This document shows, piece by piece, positions 25,829 to 39,000 of a stretch of DNA of 64,000 nucleotides. Where the stretch lies: the NCBI RefSeq assembly GCF_932526225.1, contig NC_064046.1, positions 1 to 64,000 on the forward strand. Direction: 5' to 3'. Under the pieces are notes generated by a model. That model searched no databases, was not told the DNA's origin, and worked only from the letters and a program-made list of their open reading frames with translations. The stretch is from Nematostella vectensis. Taxonomy: Eukaryota > Cnidaria > Anthozoa > Actiniaria > Edwardsiidae. The stretch's first letter is position 1. Each line of letters begins with the position of its first letter. The position numbers and the translations under genes are program-made.

Positions 25829-26174
25829 CTGAAAAATAGCAAATAAAAACGTCAAATAACTATAGTCGTTTCCGTATAGCAAAAGTCTTGCGATACACTG
25901 AAATACCCGTTTTTCTCCTAAATAGAGCACGCTCTCGCGCGTTGAGATAAAATACGTACAATAAGCCCGAGTAGTAAGCGCAATGGGCAGATAGAATAAA
26001 ATAACTGCTCGCAGAGGCTGATGGGAATAGAGCCCTTCTTCCTTGCTGCGCGCTCTGTCTTTTGTCCCTTCGCTCTCTTCTACCAATAATCGAATGCAGC
26101 GCATCTCCACCACCAGGCGTGTCTAGGGGATGCACAGGGTGCGCTTTTAGAACACGATATCTATTCAATGGCGT

Positions 26175-27237
26175 GTGTTACGCCGCAAAATGTAATCTTA
26201 ACGCGAAATGCAATAACCTTCATCGCAAAATGAAATTTAGTTTTAATAACTTTATCGAGTGACTTATATTTGTATGTGGAAAAGATGAAATGTCAACACG
26301 TAGAGACAAAGCGAATGAAAGGCAGTGCGACTTAAAAATGCATTGTTCTTGCCTTGGCTTTCAGGGTTTTTTGTTGGTATGGTGTGATTTCCACCGATTT
26401 CCATCTCAGGAAATCCATTATTCCCGTCCTAGGTTGCTGACAGAACCACTGCCAAGTGTTTATAGAGACCGAGACCAACCGTCGATTCGAGATGGACTAC
26501 TACAACGGTTGGTCACTACATGCTAGCGTCTATTTTCTTAGTACAGCTTTTAGCTAATAGTTTATAGGTTTATAGTCATTATTTGATGTTATTACATTTT
26601 GCGTTATTGCATTTTGCATTAAATCTTTTATTACATTTTGCGCTGAAGGTTATTACATTTCGCGTTAAGATTACATTTTGCGTTGAAAGTTATTACATTA
26701 CGCCTTAAGATTATATTTTGCGTTGAAAGTTATTACATTTCGCGTTAAGATTACATTTTGCGTTGAAAGTTATTACATTACGCCTTAAGATTATATTTTG
26801 CGTTGAAAGTTATTACATTTCGCGTTAAGATTACATTTTGCGTTGAAAGTTATAACATTTCGCGTTATGATTACATTTTGCGTTAGTTATTACATTTCGC
26901 GTTAAGATGACATTTTGCGTTAGTTATTACATTTTGCGTTGAAAGTTATTACATTTTGCGTTAAGATTACATTTTGCGCTGAAAGTTATTACATTTCGCG
27001 TTAAGATTACATTTTGCGTTAGTTATTACATTTCGCGTTAAGATGACATTTTGCGTTAGTTATTACATTTTGTGTTAAGATTACATTTTGCGTTGAAAGT
27101 TATTACATTTCGCGTTAAGATTACATTTTGCGCTGAAAGTTATTACATTTCGCGTTAAGATTACATTTTGCGTTAGTTATTACATTTCGCGTTAAGATGA
27201 CATTTTGCGTTAGTTATTACATTTCGCGGCGTAACAC
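26175..27237. mobile_element. TIR element filled with a tandem array
   Basis: The ends match as inverted repeats: GTGTTACGCCGCAAAATG on the left and the reverse complement of GTGTTACGCCGCGAAATG on the right. From about 26575 the body is a ~40-bp array (ATTACATTTCGCGTTAAG then ATTACATTTTGCGTTGAAAG) of roughly 15 to 17 copies. The left end carries one inverted copy of the same unit, so the terminal repeat is itself array sequence. No transposase is seen and no clear target duplication was found. Confidence 0.75.
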
Positions 27238-30200
27238 GGTGTTTAAACGAGTATAAGTTACACATTCCTCTAATTTCGCGCTAATAATTAAAATACAATA
27301 TCGTTTTATGACGTCACTCACATGTGGTGTGATTTTTGGTCCAAATCTGAAGGAGCACGCCTGACGTCATAAGGGCAATGATTGACAGAGGGGCGGTACA
27401 TAGTACGAATCGTCGCCATGACAACATCCTACGTAACCATCGGCTCGACAGTAGCCTCATGGAGCACTAGTCCCCAGGGGGAGGGGGACAAGGTCAGACC
27501 TGTAGGGAAAGCGTGTTATTATATAGCAACGACTTTCAACCAAACAGTGGGCCCATATGGAGGGGGGGAGGGGCGTAAGGGGGGTGCGAAAACCGCAAAA
27601 CCGCAAAAAAAAAACGCACGGAAAAACGCCAAAACCGTGAAAATAAGTCAATAACCGTAAACCGCGCAGTCTAGAAAAACCGCAATACCGCTGAATATAA
27701 TACAGAAAACCGCGCCAGATTTAAGGCGAAACCGCATCACCGCAAACCCTTAAGCCCTCTCGATATGGAGCATTTTTGAAGACTTACCAAGTTACCAAAA
27801 ACTCAAGGCATTTCATTGATACGAGACCAAAGTCTTGAAAAATGAGTTATTGAAAACGTAAGATATAAGTTAAATGTATAGTTATTCTAGTAGGTTAAAG
27901 CACACATTATAATAACTGTTTTAGCTGTAAAGGGACCAAAGCAGAATATATTATCGCCGTATCATATCAACGCAATTAGTAAAACACGTATCCATTACCT
28001 GAAAAACTCTAATTGGGCAAGTCAGTCCTACTCACACGGCTATTGCCTGGTTCTTCCCCCACATAGTTGCCTTTATAACCTCGAGATGTCTCAAGCACTC
28101 AACCAGTTGCGGCAAATACTAAAGTAGCGAGCCCTAGGTAGAGCGTCCAGTAAGACAAAATAAAGGCGACACTATTTACACGAGATACAACCTGCTTATT
28201 TACACCACAGGGAAACCTCGATAAATGAGGCTTAAAACAACACCAAGCTTACACTTAGGCAAGTGCTTGAGGCTAGAGTCCCAGAACGATAGCGAAAGAA
28301 ATAGATCTAAAACATTTTGTGTATGAAACAATAAAAAAATAATGCAAGAATAAAAAATGAATAATACTGACCTAAAATGAATGACTCTCTGATAAAAAAA
28401 AATGATATAAACTAAAAACGATTACAATATTGTGTTGATTTGAATGCTTGAGAATATGTACCTTCCAGGAGACAGTTGCTATTTCGAAGTACTTTTCTGT
28501 ATTGTGTGATTTGCGTCTATTCAAATATGGGACGTTTATTGAAAATAAGAAAATATAATTAGCTATGCAAACAGTCGGTGCCTTTTAAACCTAACTGTGA
28601 GATAGGACTTGTGAGACAGTTTTGTATTAAATTCAATGACAGCGGAGAAAAGTGATTTTACAATGAGGAAAAGGTGCAGTTTTGTGTGAAACTTTCAGAA
28701 CCTGAGAACTGCCAAGCAGAGATAAAACAAATCTAAATGAATAAAATATTTGAGTTTTTAAACAGCATAGATTTTCAAATCGTATGTTTCTAGTAATCTA
28801 TGTTCTTCTACTGAAGAAAAAAAAACATTTATTCAATAAATGTGAATTCAGTGAATAAAAAAGGTGTAGTTAATGATAAGAGAGTTAAATTGGCTTTTTT
28901 CCAAGAAAATTGTAGACTTCTGTTCTTCTTACATCTTCGAGACATTAAATTTCCATATGATAAAATGGATTCTTAATGATATTAAAATTGAAAACCATTT
29001 TACTCTCACCATTACTCAATTTACTATAAAATGAAAGGTATTTTTATGGGTAAAAAAATAATAATGATTTTCCAACTTGAGAAAAGAACTTTCGGGATTT
29101 TATGGCTTGTCTTGCACAAACCTCTCGTTTGAGATTTTCGCGAAAACAAAAAACAAAAACAGAAATAAGATCTATAGTAATATTATTTTTCCAGGGAAAA
29201 CACTCAAACACTACAAAACGAGTGAACCCCACAGGTGATATCGCACTAGACGATAGACTACGCGATAAGTTCCGGTTTAGAGATCAAACATATTTACCAC
29301 CCTGCGACAACAACCTTTGTTTTACGTCTAGAATTTGTTACTTGTGTTAAAAAGAGGGATGTAAATTGAAGAAAAATAATCAAATAATCAAAACCGTCAG
29401 GATTTGAAAGTACTAAGAAAGCATGAATTCTTGTGTTCCATCACCCAAAAGTGGATAACCAATGTGAATCATGTGTTTTTATAGTGGCCAATAGCTTAGC
29501 GTTTCTGAGTCATATTACAGACAGTAAGCTTTTACAGAGGAACACAGGAGATAAAGCTCTTAGTAGCTAAGAATGTCGGATCCATTAGCGCGCAAAAAGA
29601 GCGAGCGGTATCGAACAGGATCATGCCCTAAATAAGGAATTCCTCGGTTTGTTTTGACAACACATTCCGGTCCATTCACAGCCTTAACGCTACTTGAGCC
29701 ATTAAGCACCCGAGAAACGCAAATATACAGAACTTCGGTAGTTTTGATATCGCCTTTGGGTTGTGCTATTTCGTCAGGTGTCTAGAGAGTAAAAAAGGCA
29801 GAAAAAAAATCATAATTGAATGCTTTACTGTAATAAAAATAAGGCAAGTAACAAATATTATCATACTGTGATTAATGGATTAATGAAAATATGAAAGAAT
29901 AAACTAAAAAGACACTGATTTGTGATTCCATAAAAACCGCTTATAATGTCGGTATAATAATAAGTTATTTAATACATTTTATTTCTAGCGTCTTTTTTGA
30001 CGGCAACCTAGCATCATTAAAGCCTTTTTTATTTTTTATTCACCCCTCCAATTACCATCTACATGTGCGATGTAACATCTTAAAACGTTTCATATTTTTG
30101 CTCTCTAATCCCATCTTCAAGAGAGAACAACCTATCTACCGTGACCATATAACAGGTGCATCTTGTTTATGAAAAAAAAAACGCGCATAGCTTAATGAAG

Positions 30201-33035
30201 AGTTCGTGCTTTTGTCTCGCCCCTAAAGTCCCTCAAGAAAGCTGTACACGAGTGTTTTTTTGTCTGGGTGCATATTTGTAGCGTTTCGTGTTCTTTTAAG
30301 AAAACCCCAGGTAAGGGGCCGATGAGACATCTTTTCAACACTCAACACTCTGGGTGTTTTTTTTTTTTACAGAAGGCAAGCTATAAGGTATCCAGCGGAA
30401 AAATAAAAACTTCGATGTAGAAATAACGATCTTTGGTGTATATATTTTGATCCATGTTGTATAATCTTCGTGTAAAAGAGAGAATAAATGTGTTGAGGCA
30501 AGATGCTCTCACAGCCCTGGCACAGGAGACACTTCATAGCCTCGAGACCACAAAAGATGTGTTTTCAGATCTGTTTTGGATTTCGCATCAGTGCAAAAGG
30601 CGAATGTTCACATTGGCGAAAAGCAAGCATTTTGACAGATATCTAGAAGGTCATTATTACTTCCTAACCGAGCAAGTAGATTGCTCATTTGAATCGTGCA
30701 TAGATGCAGAAATATTGGTTAAGAAGCCGACAATCTAATGCCAAGTGACGAGTGAAAAAACCTTCACGTCGTTAAGGTTAAATTTCCCGAAATAGAAACA
30801 ATACAAAGCAGTAAAAGTATATAGTCTTTTTGGAAACATCGTCTCTCGTTCACTTTATACAACATTAATAGCCTGTTACCTAATGTAGAAGGTAGTGTGA
30901 ATGAAAATGCGAGAAAAAATACGAAATTCATATCTACCTTAGAAGTAGAGATTAAACTTATGTATTTTTGCAGCACTTCTATATTTGTGGTGTACATTCG
31001 AGGTGGTCATCTGTGCAATTTTAACATGAACAAGCTGCATCATGTAGCCCCTCGTCAGCCTTGAAGACGCGCGCCTAGAATACAAAATGGTCTGGCACGC
31101 ACCAAGGAAGGCTTTATAGCAAACATACCCGCCGAGTCCGTGCACTGCAATGGTCTACGGTTTGACTCTGCAAATTCCTGGTTAGTGAGGGGTCTTTCGT
31201 TTGGCGTATGGCAAGCCGTATCCCTCTCCTTGCGCAGTGGGTTCTTGTTAAGCTCGTGGAGTCGACGGGGACATAGGAATTGCTGTTGTTCCGGATTTGC
31301 GCGAGATAAAGAGGTAAAGGTCGTGGCTAAGTGAGGCTTCACGCTGAACTATTTGTACCATTAGTGGATGTCAGGATAGAGCTCGCGACTCACGTACGTT
31401 TAGCAATACGACTGTGTAAAGAAATGAGCGAGTATTGCTCGCTTTACCGCGATCTCGTAATAGAGATGGAAGAATTAGACGTCTTCGTGATTATTAACCC
31501 CGGTGATGACCCCGTGAATATGGGCTATGTACTCAGAATAAGGACCAGATGGAGACAAATGAAATCCAGCTAATAGAGTTTGATGGATTTTTGCGGCGTG
31601 ATCCAAAACAAAAGACCAACAGTAATGTGGCACTGACATATAACACACTTTTGATAACAATAAACAAATCTCGATTCAGAGTTTAATAGGATAGGGGAAG
31701 CGAATAGATCGCATTGTATTATTTCGCGCGAATTTGTGCGCGCAATCCAATTATCGGAAGATTACAAAAGATTCGCTTATCTCGTTCCCTATCAGTCGCA
31801 CGCTTGCGCGCGGTTAAAACTCTATAATAAAATATCCTTTCTTTGAATCCCAAAGACCTTATCTTTGCGAAAAGGGCGCATCTTTAATTGGCCAATTATT
31901 TTCAATCAATTTGTTGGCGGTTGAATAAGATTAATCTCGTAGGATCCTAGATTTTATCCCAAATTCAGGTTGGATCTCGCGTCGTACTAATAAGGGTTAT
32001 TTATTTTATTTCCCTGTCTTTATATATGAGGGTTTTGTATATGCTCTATCTATTTAGCATGGCTCATATTTGAACCTTGATATGGTCAGATCAGTGAAGA
32101 TGGAGGAACGGAAACTCTTTGGGCGATTCTTATTTTATTTATGTTGCGCTATTTTGCTCTTCCTAATTCTACTTTTTAAAATTAAAATTCAGCCCTCAAA
32201 AAATAACTATACATATAAGTAAGGGGTTACGGAGAACATATCAGATTAAAAAGAAAAGAATAAATGTAATGAGAATTGGATTCACAGGTCTCCCCCCGAA
32301 ACTGAAATACAGACTCTGTAACTATAACAAAGCTACTATATAACGAAGCTATAATTAGTGCTAGCATATCCTACACGCCAATAAGGAGGGAGTTTTCCCA
32401 CTTATGTTTAATGTGTGTAAAGTTATTAAAATTTATATGCTTAAAACGTGCCATGTGAAATAAATCAACTACTTCTTACACGGAAATAATTATTAAAATT
32501 ACCATTGATATAGAATGAAAGGATAATAAATGTCAAAAGTAAAATTGTTTCGAGCTATTTCGCTTTATGGAACAACGGATTCTGATGTGCCTTATCAACT
32601 TCCATTGCCTAAACCACAACAAAAGATCTCCAAATATTGACAATCTTCTTCAATACTTGCACATGTGAATTAGCTCGAGACAAATGCAAGGGGGATGAAT
32701 ACCTTCATTTAGACGAGATTTGTCGTTCTTTTTTTCTTCATCACTCGGCTGTGGTTTACCGTGCCGACAAAAACATATATAAAATTAATGCGCTATATTA
32801 TGATTATATGTCACTTTTTGGTCTTTCCGCAGGCATCGGGAAAGCGTTTACCCAGAAGGCTTTTCGATTTATCTTTTAGCCGGAAAGTGACACTCTAGGC
32901 CCAGGCAATACTCGTGCTTTCGATGAACGCCTGGGGAATAGACGAATCAGGTTGACTCGAAGCAAAAAGTCCCATCTGTCAAGGTTTTATTCCATTTATA
33001 CCCAGGATATAAACTTTTTAAACTCAAGATTAGAC
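27238..33035. other. Long stretch without a recognised gene
   Basis: AT-rich sequence of nearly 6 kb. A low-complexity AACCGCAAAA-type stretch lies at about 27585-27740. TGACGTCA-like sites occur near 27308 and 27362. Open frames at 30454-30738 (94 codons) and 31331-31573 (80 codons) stand out a little but match no family I know. The last few hundred bases should hold the TMEM161 promoter and 5' untranslated region. Confidence 0.5.
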
Positions 33036-36000
33036 ATGGTAAGTGTATTCAGCTTAATTAGTAAATAAGTACTTTTTGGAATGCTAAAACATTCGCACGT
33101 TTTTATGAATCGAACATACTAGGATGGCTTCACACTTACATTCGAGTATTCAGAATATCATTCATAGATTTTTCCGGAACCAAAGCCGTGTATTACAAAT
33201 AAAGACATAAAGAGGTCCATAGCCAGCACGGGGCAATGGGCGGCTGCCTGCTTAGACGGGCAGGAATTTTACAAAAGACATATAAAATATATTATTTATT
33301 CTTCATAGGCCTCGATTCACTCTAAGTCCGTCTGTATCCCATATTTACTTGTGCTATTGTAGGCTGTGATTCACTCTGTGTTCGTATGTTTCCCATATTA
33401 TACTTTTGCTATTATAGGCTGTGATTAACTCCGAGTTCGTATGTTTCCAATATTATACTTGTGCTATTGTAGGCTGTGATTTACTCTGAGTTCATAGGTT
33501 TCCCATATTAAACTTGTGCAATTATATGTGACCCGGCAAGGGGAAACGTACACTAGAGTAAAAGCGTTCGGCTATGAACGAAAAACATCATTCGACGGAT
33601 TATGCAGAACGCTTTAACGATATTCAGAACGATATCAGGCTTCTACGAGAAACGATCTCCGATTTTCAAGATCGTTTGTCGGAAGGCAATATCGTTCTTC
33701 CGAAGACAAGATCGTTCTCCCTGTTTTTAAAATCGTTCATCACCGAGGTTAACACTCGAAGGCGAGAACGTTTTTCCGATTTTCAAGATCGTTCATCCGA
33801 AGAAAAGATCGGCTTCACGAAGACAAGAACTTCTTTCATGGATTTGAAAAAAGTTTATCAGTGCGAGAAACCCCGAAGGCAAAAACGTTTTTCCGATTTT
33901 GATAATCGTTACCACAAAGACAACATCACTCTTTCAAGAAATGCTTGGTTTGCTAATTTGTAATTGATTTTTAATTTTAATTTTTAATTATATTTTAATT
34001 TTAGTCTATGTGACATTAAAGTTGCGGTTTAACAAGTTGTTGTTTTGCAAAGACAAGTAAATTAGCTGACTTGCTTTCTTAGTTTGCTTACGGCTCATAA
34101 TCATTTTCAACACTTCACCTATCGCGAAGATCGTAATGGCAAATTAAAGCTCAGATATAGGAGATTTCTTTTTAGGGGCGGTTGTATTGATGCGCGAGTT
34201 CATTAGCAAGCACAAAGCCGTCACAGTAAAGTTGTTGTCGCCATTAACATTTCGTTGTTTTGAAAAGACAAGAAAACATCAACAGCCGACTCGCTTTCTT
34301 AATTTGCATACGGCTCAAACAAATCGATGGTCGAACTTTGCGGATCGCGACTATCCTAATGGCAAAGGAAAACTGAGATATAGAGGATTCTTTTGGGAGA
34401 GGTCTGTTTGATGCGCGAGCGAGAACCATCATATAGTTGTCGTGAACGTTAACATGTCGTTGTATTGCAAAGACAAATAGAGTCGACTCACTTTCTTAGT
34501 TTGCATACGGCAAATATCAAGGACATTCTGCAAACTTAAGAGCGTTCTTCTGAATTTCTAGGGACGATCTTCTGAATTTTCTGAATTTTAGAGAACGATC
34601 TTCTGAACTTTAGAGCATTTTTTTGAGGGGAACAAACTTCCGAATTTAAAAAACGTTCTTCCGATTGTGCCCCGGGAACAAGATTGTTTATGAACAATAT
34701 AACGAAGCAACATCGTTCCCTCATTATAGAAAAAGTGTTCATTGATCTTCCAGATTTGCCCAAAAACGTTTTTCGCTAGTGTACGTTTTCCCTTGCCGGG
34801 TCACATATGCTGTGATTTACTCCGATTTCGTATGTTTCCAATATTATACTTGTGCAATTATAGGCTGTGATTTATGCTGAGTTTGTCTGGATCCCATATT
34901 ATACAGTACTTGTGCTTTTGTAGGCCCTGTTTGGAATCCAGTTTGTCCTGAGCATCATAGTTGCAACTTTCCTTCAAAAGCTCTCGCCATATTTCTCTCC
35001 TGCGAGATGGATACTCTGCAACGGATGGTATGGTTTACTTTGTGTTGCTTCCACTAGAAATTATGGATATGTGAAGTTTGAAAACATTTTCACACATTTG
35101 TGTGAATACTTGAATCATCCCCAAGCCAATTTTTTTCAGCTTTATTAAAGGGCACAAAAACAAATTAATAGAATAAACTTAATATGTAATAGCCTGCTAC
35201 ATAATTTGGTTCTATTGTATTTAATGCTTTATACTTTAGAAATTAAGGTATGAAGTTTTTTTGTAGAACAATTATGCTTTAACTTTAAATAACTTTATTG
35301 CCTCTAGCGAGCTAATCCGGCAATGGACAGTCAGCGGAGGCGGAGATTCACAGGCATCAATAAAAAGCAATAAAATATGTAAATAAATACATGAAGTTTA
35401 TAAAAAGCCATAGCATTGTCATTTGTTCCTCTAAATTTTCACATGGATGTTAAAGACCAGGATTTAGCCATTTATTTTCTTCAAAGGATTGTGGGGAACA
35501 ACACATTGGTTTCAAGTAAAACCTTATTTAAAACACATGTTTTCTGTTTGAATATTGCTACTTTGTAACTCTTTGTGTTCAGGTTGGTTAGATACTTGCA
35601 CCCGACAGATGAACAGCTGAAAGCCATGATTGGGAAGCCTGTCAACGGCACAAAAGGCAAAGGGAGAAAATCAGTGAATACAGAATCAAGGTACAGTGTA
35701 GTGCCTTGATCAAATAGAGATGAGAGTCAAGAAGACTCTTGTGACGGTGCACTTTCCCAAAAGAAGAATTAATGAGGGCTGTCAAGTTTGATAGTGTGAG
35801 TAAGAGTTGATGATGATATATTGGGTCAGCAAGTTTCAAAAATTACTGTACTGTGAAATTTAATGTGCAATTCTAGATTGGGATGAGTCCTGATATAAAA
35901 TTGACTCTCACCAACTCTCAAAGACTTCTTTATCAGGACCATGCGAGAGCTAGAAAGAGTGAAACTCACATCAAATCTCATCTCCATTTGGTTAAGGCTT

Positions 36001-39000
36001 GATAAGTGTAAAAATTTTTTATCAGTTACATATTTTAGTGCTGTGCATCACATCAACGTGAAACCACGCTATAAAAGGGACGCCCCTTTTCACATCTTTG
36101 GAATTTGAATTCAAAATAAAAATGGCTGTTAGTAACAGACCTTAAACCGGGGAAAGAATTTTCTCTGTATTGCTTCTATTTCTCTGGTTTCTGCGGTATA
36201 AATAAAGCATATTTAGACAGTTTCAATAGTCCAATACAAGGATATAAAGCAAAAAACATTGGAGAATCTGTTTTGGGTGAAAATTTGGTCAAGATTACCT
36301 GGGATTTAAATCATGAGCCGATTTCTTCGGGCCATACACCAATCATCGTTATCTCTGCCATACAATGTTGGACTGGTTGGCTGGTTGATAACGGATGGTA
36401 TGATTGATCGTATTAGTTGTACAATTGTGCACTGTATTTTTTCTAGATTGCTAGTCTCTATTTCGAACATGTGTAATAATAAATGAGCGGCGCGTGTTAC
36501 AGCGCGAGTAAAACTCAAGCCGAAAGATTACTTGGAAGAATTTTTTTACTTTGCGTACATCTATACTCTTGTCAGCTCGGACACTAAAGTGATAACTAAA
36601 GGTATCGCTGTCCTGGGCACGTTCCTTTTATAGTGCGGTTTTGTGTTTAATCTAAAACAAGATAGGATCTGCAGCGAATTTTAGTATTTCTGCACTATAT
36701 AAAATCATATGCCAATGAAACACATTTTTCAGCATGAATTTTCTTTTATCAGGAAAGGCTTATCCAATGATAATAGGACTGGTACAGACAAGAACACCTT
36801 CACTATCCCATGCTCTCTCGAGATCCATCTTGACAAAGCCAAGGTCAGTAGTAAACAAAGCCAAGGTCAGTAGTAAACAAAGCCAAGGTCAGTAGTAAAC
36901 AAAGCCAAGGTCAGTAGTAAACAAAGCCAAGGTCAGTTGTACACAAAACCAAGGTCAGTCGTAAACAAAGCCAAGGTTGGTAGTAAACAAAGCCAAGGTC
37001 AGTAGTAAACAAAGCCAAGGTCTTTAGTAAACAAAGCTAAAGTCAGTAGTAAACAAAGCCATTGTCAATAGTAAACAAAGCCAAGGTCAGTAGTAAACAA
37101 AGCCATGGTCAGTAAACAAAGCCAAGGTCAGTAGTAAACAAAGACAAGGTCAGAAGTGAACAAAGACAAGGTTAGTAGTTAGTAAACAAAGCCAAGGTCA
37201 GTAAACAAAGCCAAGGTCAGAAGTAAACAAAGACAAGGTTAGCAATTTAAATTAATAATATACAGTACTGTACTGTAAAAAAGTTGAGGCTAGTAATTAT
37301 CATCCTTATCATTATTGTTGTTGTTGTCATCATCATTATTAACATAGTGGTATAGAAAAGGAGTTTGTATTATTTACTAAGGTATAGTAAGTATATAATA
37401 TACTGAGTGTGTTGCTGTTTATATCACAGGTTGAGGAGATTGATGTCTTACCACAGTTTCTTTATACTGAGTACAAGTGGTTGATAGACTTTGCTGTCAG
37501 TGCAGCATTCTTGAACCTGCTCATTGAAGTGGTGGCATTCTTTCTTCCTGCCGTTCACAAGCAGGAGTTTAATCTAGGACTTTTCTGGAATCTCATGGTG
37601 GTATTGTTTGCTCTGTATCCTTGAGACGTGTTTTAACAATGTTTCATAATTTAATCATTTGAAAAGAATAACTTTATCCAGAATTTTAAAAAGCTATATA
37701 CATACTGTAAACATAAAATGGATAACTACAATGAAATAATGATAATGATTATTTATAAATCTTATCTGATTTACTTGTGCCTTGTTTTTTTTCTCTTGTC
37801 TTATCAAATTTGTCGCACAATTCTTCCCACCCGGTTGTTGTCCTTTACTTGCTCAAGGAAGACTATGTACTCATTAACGGCTGCCTATTGGCGAGGTGAT
37901 GACGGTGGAGAGAGATCCATGTGTATCACATTTGGCCTGTTCTTTTTTGTGGTTGCCATGGCAGTGTTGGTGATTGATGAGTCACTTATAGATTTCGGGC
38001 TGGACGCCGGTGAGCTATTTTCTTACCTTTAATGAGTCCACACTTTTATTATTGTCATTTGGAAATCCATTGTGTCAAGAAATAATATCGAAATAACCAC
38101 CTAAAAACAATATTCTATTCTTCCATATAGAAATCCAATCAGGAAACCCCAATAACTCCACAAAATCATTGTTTGTTATGTCTTGATTATCAACCTTAAC
38201 CAACAACTAAGATAATTACTTGATTTGATTTTTAAGGTTATGAGAAATTTTCGACAAAAGCTGCAGAATTTCTGAAGAAACAAGGATTCTCCACAAGGTA
38301 CACTTCTCCCTTGTTAAACTTTACCCAAAAGCTGTGTTTAGTTTATTTTGATATAAAGCTTACTCGGTGTGCTACACAAAAGGCAGAATAACAGTTGTGG
38401 TTTGTGTGAAGAAGAAGCTACACTAAAGCTTTATAGTAATTATTATTTGTTTTTTTTTCTGTGTCCAGAGAGACTTCTCCTGTCTGGGTATTCAAGCTCA
38501 TGATCGCTGTTATGTCAGCTGTTCTTGGCATGTTTATGGGTTTTCCTGGAATGCGTCTTGCTAATATGTACCTTGACTCACTCTACTATCACAAGGAGAC
38601 CCCTTACATGGTGTAAGTACCAACTACTTCATGCTTGAAGCAGACAGTCTTGAAGCAGACAATAGGCTGTTTACAGTACCGCTCTCGAACATGTGGACAT
38701 ATGTTCGCGAAATTGTTTGCGAACAGCTGATGTTCGCGAACACAGTGTTCGCGAACAGACCGGGACAAACCGTTTGACAAACGGGAACTCGTACCTCGTA
38801 ACCGAAGACTTACAGTACTGATACTCACTTAAAATACATACAGGAGTTCTGCAAGCGATTCAAATAAATTGTTCGTGTAAAAGTCAGCTGAGAGCTATGG
38901 TTATCGTTAAAATCAGAAACAACAAATTCAGTTATAGTCTGATATGCCTTCAGTTCAATTATTTGTAGACGATCAAGACAAGACACTTTCAAGTTTGAGA

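Noticed and set aside
25757-26168. Hydrophobic frame upstream of the glycosyltransferase as its membrane anchor
   Set aside because: The segment around VILFYLPIALTTRAY could be an anchor, but I found no donor that joins it in phase to the acceptor at 25829, so the first exon is left open.
30454-30738. 94-codon frame starting MLYNLRVKER
   Set aside because: Non-repetitive and slightly long for this base composition, but no family resemblance and no splice partners were found. I could not support it as a gene.
31331-31573. 80-codon frame with IELATHVRLAIRLCKEM
   Set aside because: Looks protein-like in composition, but there is no recognised domain and no clear flanking exon. It could be a decayed gene fragment; evidence is insufficient.
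33574-33963. 129-codon frame that might be a transposase
   Set aside because: It is built from repeated RFSDFQDR-like segments that translate the element's internal DNA motif; no catalytic motif is visible.
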